DNA from: Letharia columbiana
Taxonomy: Eukaryota > Ascomycota > Lecanoromycetes > Lecanorales > Parmeliaceae
Direction of reading: 5' to 3'
DNA: 64,000 nt
NCBI RefSeq assembly: GCF_014066305.1
Contig: NW_023501120.1
Span: 107,692 to 171,691 of the forward strand
Shown: positions 53,484 through 64,000 of the stretch, piece by piece
Numbering within the stretch: position 1 is the first letter of the stretch
Layout: each line of letters starts with the position of its first letter
Position numbers and translations under genes: made by a program
Notes under the pieces: generated by a model
What the model was told of the DNA's origin: nothing
What the model saw: the letters and a program-made list of their open reading frames with translations, nothing else
Databases searched by the model: none

Positions 53484-54613
53484 TTAATCCGGAGTAACTG
53501 CATCGCCTCCAGGGGCGGCAACGGTGAGTATACCGTTTGCTTCTGTACGCCCTCCCTCGATGCGGTCCTTTATGATCTCTCGAATAGTAAATTTGACCTT
53601 CTTGTAGTCGTTTTCCTTATCGCTGGCAAACTTGACCATATCGCAATGGTTTGCATGCATGTGGTACTCCTTTTCATGCCAGCCGATGATCGCAGAGTCT
53701 TTTTCCACGATCCTGCCAACTTTCGGATATCCGACGTCTTCGACGAATGTGTATACGCCGAAGTGCTCCAGGATATCCCTGAAACTGTCTTGCAGTCTTT
53801 CGAGAACCTCGGATCCTCGCTTCAGAGTGTTAAGGACCTCTTTAGAATGATCCTTTTGTAGATACCACGCCAGGGTGGTAGCAGTGGCTGCCCATTTTGC
53901 CTTGTCCGCACCCCGATGAGGTGTTCCTGCGAATAGCACACCCTTTGTGGAAGATTTTATTGCAGCAAGGCGCTTATCGACGCTTTCACGAGCTTCCTTG
54001 ACTCCTTCGCGGTATGACATAAACAGGGCCTAGGAGTTTTCCACATCGATCAGCAACCTTGTCCCTGCACCAACTTGACCATTGAGATCCACATCTTTAA
54101 CAACCAAGCCTCCCAAGCTGTGAGAAACAAAGATTATCGGCCTAGAAATCTGCGTTTATCAGCTCGCGTTTAATAGCGTGTGCGAAGCCGTAGGACGTAG
54201 AAGAAGACTTTGACCACATACCTGATACTCCTCAAACCGCTCCTGCACAAGATCCCGATTCAGATCTTTCGCAAGATCCTGCACGTTAGACCGTCCCACC
54301 GGCCCGAAGAACCGAACGACATCTGTATCGTAGCCCCACTGCACCCGTAACGTCAGCATCGGCGAACGCCCGCACAGTCCACGGCCCAACTCCCGCCCAA
54401 GATCCTCGCCGTCGGAAAGTCCAGCGCGAGTACCGTCCGCCCCCACAGGACGCCGTCTTTCGTCCACGTGCCGTACCTCGACCCACCCAGTCCGTGCACG
54501 AAGACGATGTCCACCATCGCGTCTTCGTCGCTCGTGCCGGTGCGGGGGAAGAGGACGTCGAGGCCGAGGCCGTCGGGTGAGCCGTTGTGAAGGCTTCTGC
54601 TCCTGCTGAACAT
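53484..54613 (-). CDS. SesB-like alpha/beta hydrolase (NLR effector-type serine hydrolase)
   Basis: Four exons: 54613-54383, 54338-54222, 54149-54093 and 54029-53484 (316 aa). Introns of 44, 72 and 63 nt keep one frame; the second joins FEEYQ-ISRPIIFVSHSLGG and the third joins VVKD-ALFMSYREG. Motifs: DIVFVHGLGGSRYGTW (oxyanion loop, about 35-50), nucleophile elbow SHSLGG with Ser127, TKGVLFAGTPHRGAD, and a late His in ANHCDMVKF. This is the serine-hydrolase fold known as SesB, which occurs alone or as the N-terminal head of fungal NLR receptors. Here the protein stops soon after the hydrolase (after EIIKDRIEGG), so it is a stand-alone form. The first intron has a weaker donor (GTGGAC), so residues around ARILGGSWA are less certain. 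Upstream Met choice is by the first ATG in frame. Confidence 0.85.
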
Positions 54614-55316
54614 TTGGCCGGGCCGGATTATTGTTGCGCGGTGGAGCGGCTGCAGTGACTGGCAAGGCAAGATTTTAGGCTTCGATATATGTATGTATGC
54701 AGTATAACAACGGCGTGCTGTGCACGAACTCGCCGTTCGGGTTTCGCTCCACAGTCCGCGGCGTACGAGAGATGGTGGGCGGTCGCGGCGGGGGATGCAG
54801 AATGGAGGAAGTTTACCAACGACCAGGCTGAAGAAGGCAAGAGCTCAGGGGAGCGCAGAGGCAGGATCCTGTGAGGCTGAGGGATGCGGGCTGCAGGTTT
54901 GGCAAGTCTAGCGAAACGATAGGGCGTCGTGGGTTTTGCAGGACGCGCTGCGTGGTGCTAGCTGCATTAGTGTGTTTGTGTTTGTGTGTGTGTATGGGTG
55001 AGCTGCGGCTGATGGGTGATACGAGGGGTTGTGCATGCATGAGGGACGGTATTGGGGTAGATGATTCATTGTGATGAGTTCGTTGTTTGATGTTCTGATG
55101 TCCTACCATATCAATGTAGTAACCATCAGTCGGGGAATTGGGGTAGGTCGTGTGAGGGAGGTGCGGGGAAAAAAAAGGTAACACCATTTTTAACAGCATG
55201 TTGACTTTATTGAGACTTGGTTTCCAGCACTTTGCACTCACTCACTCACTCACTTACTCACTCACTCATCCAACGGAGACCGTACATTAGCATGCTTCAA
55301 CTCTACTGGCCCTTTC
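54614..55316. other. Intergenic region with a CACT microsatellite
   Basis: About 700 bases. Bases 55235-55268 are an imperfect (CACT)n repeat, and a (TG)n stretch lies near 54970-54993. It should hold the promoter of the SesB-like gene. No supported frames. Confidence 0.5.
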
Positions 55317-56093
55317 TTACACCACAGCGTCTGCTTGATCTTCTTCATTACCTTCACACGCGCGCTCGACTTTTCGAGACCCGCACTTCCACTCGTCACG
55401 TTCGAATCTTCCACCGCGCCATCCCAAACCCCAACTCCACAACTCTTTCTCATCTCCCGAACCGGTCGACCTGACCTTCTTTCCAGTAGCCACCACCGCC
55501 GCGCCGATGCATTCGCAAGCTCTTCGCAGGCCGCGGGTAAACATGTTGCCCCCGCTGGGCCTTGACTTTCCTATCAAGCACTTCTCTTCGCTTTCAAGGT
55601 CGCTGATGGACACCAAATTCTCCGAAGAAGCTGACCATGCTGAGCTCCATAGCCGTTCCTCAGCTCGACATGCTAGCAACGTCTGATCCTCCTCTTCTGC
55701 AAACAGTGGAAATGTCACTGGATGCGTCGGTGTCAGAGTGATGGTGCGGAGCTTTCCTCGAGCGTGGGAGCGCGATTCTGATGGGCTGAAATAGCCGGAA
55801 TCGCGCGTGACGGAGCGGGGAGGGGAGAGCGAGCTCTGTTGTCGGACTGTGGTGCACATCAGGTCCAGATGCTCGTCGGAGTGGTCATGGTCTGCCCGGT
55901 AAGGGTGAGGTGGTTCCAGTGTAAGGGGAAAAGTTGTGAACATCAGGTTCAGATGCTCGTCGGAGTGGTCGTGGTCTGCCCAGTAAGGGTGTGGAGACTC
56001 CATTGCTTGGGAATCAAAGGTGATGGGGAGTTTAGGGGGAGATGTTGGATAGATAGATGGAATGGACATGATGGGGGCAAAAGCAAGAGTCAT
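55317..56093 (-). CDS. Hypothetical protein with a 28-residue tandem repeat
   Basis: Single-exon frame of 258 codons from ATG 56093. The N-terminal half contains two copies of a 28-residue unit (PHPYWADHDHSDEHLNLMFT and PHPYRADHDHSDEHLDLMCT), His/Asp-rich. The middle is Ser/Arg/Thr-rich with possible phosphorylation sites (SVTRDSGYFSPSESRS), and the C-terminal part is basic with Trp and Gly (LWSWGLGWRGGRFERDEW). No signal peptide or known domain. The repeat could bind metal through its His/Asp residues, which is speculation. Composition supports a real gene, but without homologues it stays hypothetical. Confidence 0.5.
   Translation of the reverse strand: MTLAFAPIMSIPSIYPTSPPKLPITFDSQAMESPHPYWADHDHSDEHLNLMFTTFPLTLEPPHPYRADHDHSDEHLDLMCTTVRQQSSLSPPRSVTRDSGYFSPSESRSHARGKLRTITLTPTHPVTFPLFAEEEDQTLLACRAEERLWSSAWSASSENLVSISDLESEEKCLIGKSRPSGGNMFTRGLRRACECIGAAVVATGKKVRSTGSGDEKELWSWGLGWRGGRFERDEWKCGSRKVERACEGNEEDQADAVV
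55845..55994. repeat. 84-bp direct repeat inside the hypothetical gene
   Basis: Two copies offset by exactly 84 bases (for example ACATCAGG at 55856 and at 55940), differing at a few positions. Because 84 is a multiple of three, the duplication adds 28 residues without breaking the frame. Confidence 0.85.
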
Positions 56094-57274
56094 CTTTGTA
56101 GGTATGGATATTGGAATATATTAAAATGGAATATAATGAGAATATTTCTAACACGGGCTTAGCAGCCAAGAAGTTTGAGCAAGTAGATTTTGCAGAGAAG
56201 ACGATATGATTCTTACCGAATCTTTATCCCTTGCATGTACTGTGATGAAGCCTGGACAACATTGTCTGAAATTTCCGAATCTTTATTTATTTAATCGTAC
56301 TTCGAGTCACGAAAAGCAAATGATCGCAGGGCGAAAGGATAAACATGCCATTCTACCTTCAAACAGTTAAATGATCGAGGAAACTAACAACACATTTGAA
56401 GAACTGTTGAGCAAAGGATGAAGAACTGGGAAGGAACGTCGAATGTGGGATTTTGGGGACAGTAGAAGATATCCCCCTCACTTTTCACAGACCGGTCACA
56501 CATATTCGTCGTAGAGTCTTTTCCATGGAGCAGTTCCATGATTAGACACAGAACTTTCGCGCCTACCATCCAAGCTCACCGACTACTCTGCAGAGTAATG
56601 AAGAAGTCGACGATGTGAAGAGATAATCGGAAATATCTTTATGCTTTTATGCACCCTTATCCTTGTGCATGAATATTTACCCGAGATTTGTCCGCCACAA
56701 TATTCCAACGGCTGCCCATTTTCCCCGCACGAGACCACCCATCATTATTGGGCGCACTTGTCAACGCGAAGGGAGGGGCTTATGGGATAGCAGCAGTCGA
56801 TTGTATATAGATCCATCTACCTCGATAACAATATCTCTATCAACATAGAATTACCCATGTCCGTCCCATGCGTTCGTTTCGCTCACCGAGGACACGGCCT
56901 GTGAACAGCATCAGGTAATTCCCGAGGCGGCATCGATTATTTTCGTTATTGGCCAGGTGGGCTCTGCGGGGCAGGGCCTTCCCAAGTACGTTGCAGCACG
57001 CCTCCACCGTTTTCCTTTTCCTCTGGTCCGGGACTTTCGGATACCAGCAGGGTCTCATCTCGTTTCACAGCTGCGGGCATGGGCCATGGACCGGAGTAAT
57101 CATGAGGGAATGCTGACAGCGAATATCAGCAAACACCAACACCGAATCCATTGAGAGTCTCCCGATTGACCCCCCCACACTCCCCAACAAGCCCTCGAAC
57201 AAGCCCTCCCCCTCTCCTCCACCTCCCTACAAATCACACATCCACCCCCCCATCTCCACTCCATAGCCATCACA
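56094..57274. other. Intergenic region, about 1.2 kb
   Basis: Promoter side of both flanking divergent genes. It is AT-rich in its left half (56160-56400). No supported frame or repeat. Confidence 0.5.
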
Positions 57275-58354
57275 ATGTCCAAAGCCGTAGATGCCGCCAA
57301 ATCCGCCTCCAACAAAACCACCTCCGCCCTCTCCAAACCGGCCTCCGAAACCTCCCCCGTCGCCGCGTCCATCCTCCACCAACCCTACACCCGCGCCGCC
57401 CTCCCCTTCGCAAACGGCGGCCTAGCCGGCATGACGGCCACCACCTGCATCCAACCCATCGACATGATCAAAGTACGGCTGCAATTAGCCGGCGAAGGGA
57501 TAAAAACGGGTCCTCGTGCGACACCGCTGTCCGTGACGAAGGACATCATAGCCCAAGGCAAGGCGATGGATCTATACACGGGCCTGAGCGCCGGACTGTT
57601 GCGGCAAGCGGTGTACACGACCGCGAGGCTCGGGTTCTTCGACACGTTCATGACGGCGCTGAAGGCCAGGGCGGAGACCAAGGGGCAGGGCATCGGCTTC
57701 AAGGAGAGAGCGGGCGCGGGGCTGACGGCGGGCGGGTTGGCGGCCATGGCGGGGAATCCGGCGGACCTGGCTCTCATACGGATGCAGAGTGACGGGCTCA
57801 AACCGAAGGAGATGCGGGCGAATTACAAAGGCGTCTTAGACGCCCTGACGCGGATAACAAAGACCGAGGGCGTATATGCACTCTGGGCAGGTGCGAGCCC
57901 GACGGTAGTGAGGGCTATGGCGTTGAATTTTGGGCAATTGGCGTTCTTCTCCGAGGCAAAGACGCAGTTGAAGGCAAAGACGCAATTGTCGATGCAGACG
58001 CAGACACTGACGGCGAGTGCGATTGCGGGATTCTTTGCTAGCTTTTTCTCACTGCCGTTTGATTTTGTGAAGACGAGGTTGCAGAAGCAGCAAAAAGGGA
58101 AGGACGGGAAGGTACCGTATAGTGGGATGGCGGATTGTTTCCGGAAGGTGGCGAAGGAGGAAGGACTGTTGAGGTTTTATAGGGGGTTTGGGACGTATTA
58201 TGTTAGGATTGCGCCGCATGCGTGAGTTACCCTGCCCTACCTTTTCCCTGCCATGGATATCTTTATGCACATTTGAAGCCACAAATTGACCTTAGCCCCA
58301 TATAGTATGATAACGCTGATTGTTGCTGATTGGCTTGGCGTTATCACCAAATGA
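57275..58354 (+). CDS. Mitochondrial carrier, oxoglutarate/malate or dicarboxylate type
   Basis: Two exons, 57275-58221 and 58306-58354 (331 aa); the 84-nt intron rejoins the C-terminus PHAMITLIVADWLG. The protein is a six-helix inner-membrane exchanger of the SLC25 family. The three repeats show PxDxxKxRLQ-type signatures: QPIDMIKVRLQL, NPADLALIRMQSD and LPFDFVKTRLQKQ. The second, with Leu-Ala-Leu-Ile-Arg-Met-Gln, and the GLSAGLLRQAVYTTARLG helix are characteristic of oxoglutarate and dicarboxylate carriers. A 40-residue Ala/Ser/Lys-rich N-terminal extension precedes helix 1. The start at CACAATGT matches fungal context. It likely exchanges 2-oxoglutarate, malate or related dicarboxylates; exact substrate is inferred from similarity only. 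Confidence 0.93.
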
Positions 58355-58629
58355 TGGGATGGATATATGCGTCGATTGGGATTAGCGTCGTTAGGTCTGG
58401 TCGGCGTTTTGTTATGACAGCTTCGAGAAGAACTGTAAGCGGCAAATGACTCAGCGTTGGAGCATTTGACCATATGCGGATCTTTGTGGGTATCAATTTT
58501 TAGCAGCTCAAATGCACATAGGCATCTACATCCAAATGTCTTTCTGAGATATGAAGAGCTGATGCTTTTGCCGAATGCTCCTCGAGCTCGTCTCCGCAAG
58601 AGCAGTCGTTTGTATTAGAATCTCACATT

Positions 58630-60160
58630 CTATTCCTCCGCATCCTCATCCTCATCGTCTTCTTCGAGATCAACAACTTGCGTTGCCGCGGAGCTGCTTG
58701 GTCTTCCCTGCCCCTCACTTACGAGCCCCTGTACTTGTGAATTTGGCACCATCGATACCTCTCTGCTCTTGTTTCTCAGCGCTTGGCTTCGTCGTTCGTT
58801 TTTGACTTGAGTTGTGCGGGTTCTTGCTGGCGAGCTACCGATCTCTTCAGGTCGGAGCCGACCACTTGTCGGTGCTCTCACGTCATCGTCATCGGAGTCG
58901 TCCTGGATTTGAGCATTTTCGGCAGCTTGTATACGTTGAATTTTGCGGACAAGGACGGGGTTGGCCGCGACGTCGTCGGCTGTGAGCATCTGTGGCATAA
59001 CTGATTAGCGCTGAGCCTGGAGAACGGGTGAATAGCAGCAATGTAAAGGGCGACTTACGACTGTGCACACGGGACATTGCATGGCCTTCTTGCCACCTGC
59101 TCCTCGTCTACCACTTCCATCAACTCTTACGTCGCTGGCATCGATCATGCTCAATATGGCTTCTCTTTCGAAACTATGGGGGCACTTGGTGCTCGTAACA
59201 GGATCTTTCATAGGTAGCAATGTGATCGGACACTTGGTGCTAATTCGCTCAGAAGCTACAGTCAGATCATCGTCATTGCCAGCTGTTTGGCTGCCTGGTG
59301 CTGCCGCCGCTCCGCGCGTATTACGGTCAGACATATTCGCAGACTGATCAGAAAACCATGTGGATGAGTGTGGCATTGGTGGTGCGTCGTCGCCCGGGAA
59401 TTGAGCGTCGTAGACGAGCTTCTTAAAGCCAACGTAGTCGTTGTTCTGCGCGTAGCTAGTGAGATGTAAGCAAGAGAATAGACTGTTAGTTACCACAATT
59501 CACTCACCGAAAGGACATGGTCTCGTTCTGATATGTCGAATTTTGTTCTGCTACCTTCCGCTTGATGAAATCCAAAGCGCCTCCGTTCTCTCCAGCGGAC
59601 TCGGTATCATCTTCGCTGTCTTCAGCGTCCGCGTCCCCACCTCGTCTTCGTCGGTTTGGTCTGAACTGACTCGCCCCAAGCGTGCTCTGGGTAGGCGCGA
59701 TAGCACCTCGATTGTTCGCGACATTTGTCTCGAGTTCTCTGAGGGCCTTCTCAACGCCCTCTACTTCGAACTTTGCATCGATTATCTTGCGGACACCCGA
59801 CTCCAATCTACCGGTCAATTCAATTGTCTGCTGCCGCTTCTCATCCATGGCCATCTCTTCCTCTTCATTGTCTTCCTGGGATCCCTGCTTCTCTCGTCTG
59901 GCCCGAGACTTCTCGTGTAGGGCAATCTGGGCTACCAAGCGATCGTTGATATCAACCGCTGCCCCTGCTAGGTGATTGTTTGCGGCATTCAGCCGAGCTT
60001 TGAGAGAGTCGAGTTTGTGATTGCGAGGGAGGTCCTGGACGGCGCGTATGGCATTCTCGTTCAGAGGATATTGGGGAGGCTGGTATGTGGGAAGGGGGGT
60101 AGGTCCTGACCTTTGTCGATTGGAAGTTGCTGAAGGTCGAGATCTAGCTGAGGAGGCCAT
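58630..60160 (-). CDS. nse2: E3 SUMO ligase Nse2/Mms21 of the Smc5/6 complex
   Basis: Three exons: 60160-59508, 59455-59059 and 58989-58630 (469 aa). Introns of 52 and 69 nt rejoin TMSFR-YAQNNDYVGF and the SP-RING end CPVCTV-MLTADDVAANP. The N-terminal half is helical (coiled coil from about 95 to 160), the part that binds Smc5. The SP-RING has the expected spacing: CPITLLPMKDPVTSTKCPHSFE with the following CPVC, supplying Cys/His ligands for one zinc. This is the catalytic module that directs SUMO conjugation during DNA repair in the nucleus. The C-terminal 110 residues are acidic and disordered, ending in a Glu/Asp tail (VVDLEEDDEDEDAEE), which may act as a SUMO-interacting motif. ATG 60160 is chosen because the codons before it contain only a TTG start. 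Confidence 0.92.
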
Positions 60161-60521
60161 GATCCGCTTTGGTTTATGTAGTATTCGCAATGTACTTATT
60201 ATTAGAGGGTATCGTGAGGAAGAATCGAAACGCGATCACTGACGCGAACATTTGAAGGATAAACTTCGGTGCTGATATAGCCCGCTAGTTCTCAAAGTGG
60301 TAAAGCGTTATTTGACAGTTTATCCATCTCGAAAATTAAGAGAATCTCGACGTCTCTCACTGTTTCTCAATTATCGTCCTTCTAAATCATACATTACCCA
60401 ACAAATAGTGAGGAAGTGGCGATCCTAACCCTACGACTCAGGAGCAATAATGAAACGGGCAATCAACTAACCAATCAGTCAATGCAGAATTACGTCTGTT
60501 CACACCAAACAGGGCTCTGCA
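60161..60521. other. Intergenic region
   Basis: About 360 bases between divergent genes; the nse2 promoter is expected here. Nothing else visible. Confidence 0.5.
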
Positions 60522-63066
60522 GTGATAATACTCGCTTGCATATGCATCCTAATCTTGATCCTGCAGCATGCTTGCGTACGATGCCTTTTATCGAGACTAG
60601 CTGAGCCTGATATGGGCATCCCGTATTGCGCCCTACGCAAGCCGCAACTCTATGCAGTCAGGAACCTACGTTGTTTCCATTCTGCTACAAATGCCGGCAG
60701 TACTGTCACCAAAATGTCCCGAGGCTCCGACTTGATGTTGCCTCAACAGCATGATGCGCCCAGTATTGAGGCTATGCAGATTCGTATGCTAGATGGAGTG
60801 TGTCACAGCCAAACCATTCGCGATTGCTACCTGAAGGTTTTATCTATTTTGGTCCTGATCGCTTGGCCCGGTGTCTGCAGTCATGACAAGTCCGGGTTTC
60901 GCAAACACTTCTTACAGCGCCCGTATCATGACCTTGATGATCCAAACCTGCCATTGGCCAACGAACGGTTGGCTTTGCTGAAGGAATATGCTATCAGCTT
61001 CCGCGAAAATACATACGCCTTCTGCCCTGTCATAATCGAAGAGCGTGAAGTCTCTTCTATTCAAGAGGTTGCGGCAGATCGACCACTTCCGTTCACGGAG
61101 GAAGAGTTGCCATTGAGAGAAGGGGCGTCTGGGAAGGTAAGAAGGTTGTCATTGCCCGCCACGGTTTTCGTGACACAGGGAAAACTCTCACGTGAAGGTA
61201 TATAGTGACATCAGGCTGTGAAGGCCAAAGTTTATTGTGACCGTTGGATGATTACAGGAGATGCACGTGGCATGCAAGACATTCCATGTGGCAGGGAATT
61301 TTCGAAGAGCATTTCGAAGACTCGGATGGGTCAAAGAGCCCAAAGAGGATACGCGGATCATGAAACATATTGCTGCCCTAGCACACGGACGCAATGTCAT
61401 GATACTGCTTCCCATGGCCGAGCATTTTGATCTTGATGTGTTCCTCCGCCACGGTTTCAAGCCCAAACGCGACACATTGGAAGCCGAAAAGCTATAAGAC
61501 TTAGACATCAGGTTCCCAGATTTGAGAGATGACGGGTGGGTGCGGCGCTGATCAAAGAGCTATGCGAACTTGCTTCTGCGGTACAGTGGCTCCATGAAGG
61601 GAACGAGGCCTCCCAAAGTCTCTATCGTTCTCTGGCGCACATAGATCTCAAACCAGAAAATATTCTCGTTGCTCAAGATCAAAGTTCACTAACTGGTATA
61701 TGGATGCTGTCCGAATTTGGGGTGTCCCTATTCGCTCTCAGCAAGGAAGTATCACAGGGTCAATCTGCGCGTACAACAGCCAGCAGCTATCTCGACGAGC
61801 CGCGACGAGGCTGCGGGACCTACCAACCACCCGAAACTAAGCACCTTGGAATCGACGGACACAAGTGCGACATATGGTCCTTTGGCTGCATACTATTAGA
61901 TTTCTGTCGTTTGCGCTAGGACGAACGGAACTCTGGAAAGAAGTCCGAACATTGAGAAACTGTGGAGGAGATGACTACTTCTATGAAACAAACCTCAGCA
62001 GTGGGGCCACCCAGACGGCTATCAGTAGTACCAATACGAAATTGAAAACGCAAATGAGACAATGGCTCAAGGACCAGAAGCGGAGTGCAAAGAATCCGCG
62101 TTGGGTTCAATAATATATCGACATCATGAGTCGATCTTGAAATGTGATCCACAAGATCGCCCAAAAATCGGATCCGTTGTGTGTGCTCTATCGAATCTTC
62201 TGCAAGGTAAGGAAGCCGCTATCCACCACTTCCCACCGTCGCTGATCGATCGTTGGAGAGCGTTATCCTTAGTGACGAGGCCAAGCACTATGCTGACGGA
62301 AGCCGATATCACCGCCTTTGTTTCCGAGTCAGCGTCAGGGCGGCTTGACAATAACACGGCTGGGTTCGGCCAGGTGCACGAAGTGGAGAGCAAAGATGTG
62401 GGAGAGGTCTCCGTGGACAGCGAAACTTCATGTGATACAGACACCGCTTCGCTACCGACTTCGGAAGCGATCATATCCTAGTCGCCGCAGTCAGAACATG
62501 CAGGATCGCAATTTGACTCTCGTGACAGCTTCGGCCGACAAGATCGCGATTCTGTGTTGACGAATGGTTTTCGCTCGATTATAATTACACTGTGTCCAGA
62601 ACTGCTTTTTTCCTCCCCTACTCATCTCTCTCACAGATTGGGGACGCAAATCTTGCAAGGTCGACCCTTCAGCGTCAAATGTTCTCCAGAGGCAATATCA
62701 AGAATTAGTCTTCCCGTCAAGGATACGGAGAAAATCATAGCGTTAGCCCTTTCCTCTTCGAGGGACCAGGCTGCTCTTCTCTTTATGCATGTATGTCGCT
62801 TTTGCCACCAGCGGTGACATAGAGACGCCAAAGATCTCTATACAATTAGAGCGCAAGGTTCAATGGACCAGCCTGTGTATCGGCTTACAATACCTTGTAA
62901 TTTATGGAACGGAACGAGGCCCAGTCTTCCAAAATCGCGTGAGTTGCCCGACCTAGGATCAATTCCCAGCAATATAAGTCCTGCCGATAACAATGAAAAT
63001 AGGATAACGCTTTATCATCTCAGCCATGGACATCTGATCGTTCCTCCCAAGGCGTCTCTGGCTTAA
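60522..63066 (+). pseudogene. Protein kinase of fungal type, decayed
   Basis: Kinase pieces lie in order on the plus strand in several frames. A long N-terminal region ends in PFTEEELPLREGASGKVRRL (glycine-loop-like). Then come VACKTFHVAGNFRRAF (ATP lysine region, about 61261), ALAHGRNVMILLPMAEHFDL, the catalytic loop HIDLKPENILV (about 61640), LSEFGVS where DFG is expected, CGTYQPPE, CDIWSFGCILLDF, and CDPQDRPKIGSV. The frame breaks at least four times: a doubtful join near 61200-61260, a TAA at 61495-61497 in EKL-DLDIRF, a shift near 61535, one near 61905 and one near 62085. The DFG Asp is replaced by Glu. After the kinase, frames at 62554-62817 and 62863-63066 look beta-propeller-like (DTEKIIALALSSSRDQAALLF). 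Such kinases are common beside fungal incompatibility genes, but this one is not functional. Confidence 0.7.
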
Positions 63067-63680
63067 TCGATGCCATCTTCGTTCAGGCGGCTGGACCAGA
63101 AGAACGACCACTCCATAACCTAGTAGCGTCAGGAGCGTCAGTGGAAGCCAAGTCGCCACGTAAACCCAAAGGTCTTCTGCAACCACTATTCTCATGGTTT
63201 GTTGATTGAATGTATAGAAGTTCATTCCAAATAAGCTCTGCAGCAGTCAGTCGTTATCCAATCAACGTGCCAAACCCAGACCTTACAGTCTCAAAGCTAC
63301 CCGGAAGGTAGAAGAGGGATACGATAGTGATCCATTTACACCGTGTTGTCCATTGTCGATTTCTCGGTGAAATCTGCTGTTTTTTCTGTGAGAAGGTTGG
63401 CCTTTCTCGTGAGAATCTCCATTCTTTTGTTTATTTCCGTGACCGTATATTGGTATGCTCCCAAACTTTTTGTAGCGACGTTAATTGCACCGCTCTCGGC
63501 AAGATGAGGCTCATCTCCAAAGGAGAATAGAACTGGTTGGAATGCTGAATCAACATGAAACCCCATCAGGATCTCTTTAATCAGGTCCTCCGTAATGCGC
63601 AGTGGGGAAATGGTATTTGCGGAACGAAGGGGAGCTAATACTTCGAGGTTAAAAAACTCGAAGGTTTTTGGATCATGCAA
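62959..63680 (-). pseudogene. CorA-like divalent-cation channel, C-terminal part, possibly broken
   Basis: The minus strand carries the end of a CorA/Mrs2-like protein: a helical stretch (TVTEINKRMEILTRKANLL), then WITIVSLFYLPGSFET as the first membrane helix, the family signature GMN in SLFGMNFYTF, and a second helix (WVYVATWLPLTLLTLLGYG). A short intron (GTAAGG..TGCAG, about 63241-63289) sits just before SLFGMN. The frame before the first helix stops at TAA (63336-63338), one base out of phase with it, so a frameshift or an unresolved junction exists. The N-terminal part beyond 63680 was not resolved before the window end. In bacteria and fungi such proteins move Mg2+ or related cations. 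Confidence 0.5.
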
Positions 63681-64000
63681 TCTTGAAACAGATGCCTACC
63701 TTATTCTGATCTTGGGTACGTCTCCATTGGTCGAGCTCAACACCTGTCGGACATCTACTGCTTGCTCCGTCAACCTCGGCTTGCAGTCGAAAACACCTAT
63801 GGACTAAAGATCAGCCTCCGGTCATGGTGGGCGAACCCATGGGTCATTGGTCACCCCCTCTCCTCGAAGTCATAGACACGTATTCGTGTCTAATCGGAGA
63901 ATATCTGTGGAGCTCGATTCGTTCCATCTCTGCTTCAATATGGATGTGGAAATATTGCTGCTGATGTCGTCTGACCGATGCTCAAGACCATCCGGGTACT
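63681..64000. other. Window end; unresolved 5' part of the CorA-like gene
   Basis: On the minus strand a frame from about 64000 to 63868 reads natural-looking sequence (GLEHRSDDISSNISTSILKQ) before a stop, and may be an upstream exon of the CorA-like gene. No other feature is visible. Confidence 0.3.

Overview
The window looks like nuclear DNA of a filamentous ascomycete (Pezizomycotina; Dothideomycetes is my best guess, by inference). Genes are separate, lie on both strands, and are cut by short GT..AG introns of about 44-125 nt with CTAAC/GCTAAT-like branch sites. Products are typically fungal: a Zn2Cys6 regulator, an NLR with a patatin head, a SesB-type hydrolase, an RTA1 protein, Ser/Thr-rich secreted proteins and a GPI-anchored protein. 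No rRNA, convincing tRNA, CRISPR array or intact transposon was seen. Exon junctions were worked out by hand from splice sites and reading phase; every multi-exon model given with exact junctions sums to a whole number of codons.

Layout. 1-5.5 kb: the 3' end of a gene, a single-pass membrane protein, a 90-residue membrane/zinc-ribbon-like protein and a cysteine-rich secreted protein. 8.2-12.2 kb: a complete NLR-type gene (patatin phospholipase, NB-ARC, TPR-like repeats), the most interesting locus. 13-24.8 kb: two hypothetical genes (one apparently broken), an alpha/beta hydrolase, a four-exon secreted Ser/Thr-rich protein and a decayed iron-type alcohol dehydrogenase. 25.7-34.3 kb: a conserved block with the mRNA cap methyltransferase and proteasome subunit Rpn7 in divergent orientation, alanine aminotransferase with a spliced mitochondrial leader, and an MFS sugar transporter. 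34.3-41.5 kb: mostly gene-poor, with a foldback element, a copper P-type ATPase carrying one frameshift, and a cluster of microsatellites. 41.5-47.7 kb: a cysteine-rich hypothetical protein, a Zn2Cys6 regulator with a stop codon in its DNA-binding domain, and remnants of an RTA1 gene and a Ca2+/H+ exchanger. 48.4-56 kb: a GPI-anchored protein, a broken membrane protein, a helical TPR-like reading frame and a SesB-like hydrolase. 57.3-60.2 kb: a mitochondrial oxoglutarate/malate-type carrier and the SUMO ligase Nse2/Mms21. 60.5-64 kb: a decayed protein kinase and a CorA-like transporter end.

How it fits together. Core genes (cap methylation, Rpn7, alanine aminotransferase, mitochondrial carrier, Nse2) look intact and have clean introns. 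The stretches between them hold accessory genes, and many of these are broken: at least five, probably more, carry frameshifts or stops. Two separate effector modules of fungal cell-death/allorecognition receptors (patatin-NLR and SesB) lie about 41 kb apart. This pattern fits a rapidly evolving region with birth and death of self/non-self recognition genes, but a functional link between the two loci is only inference.
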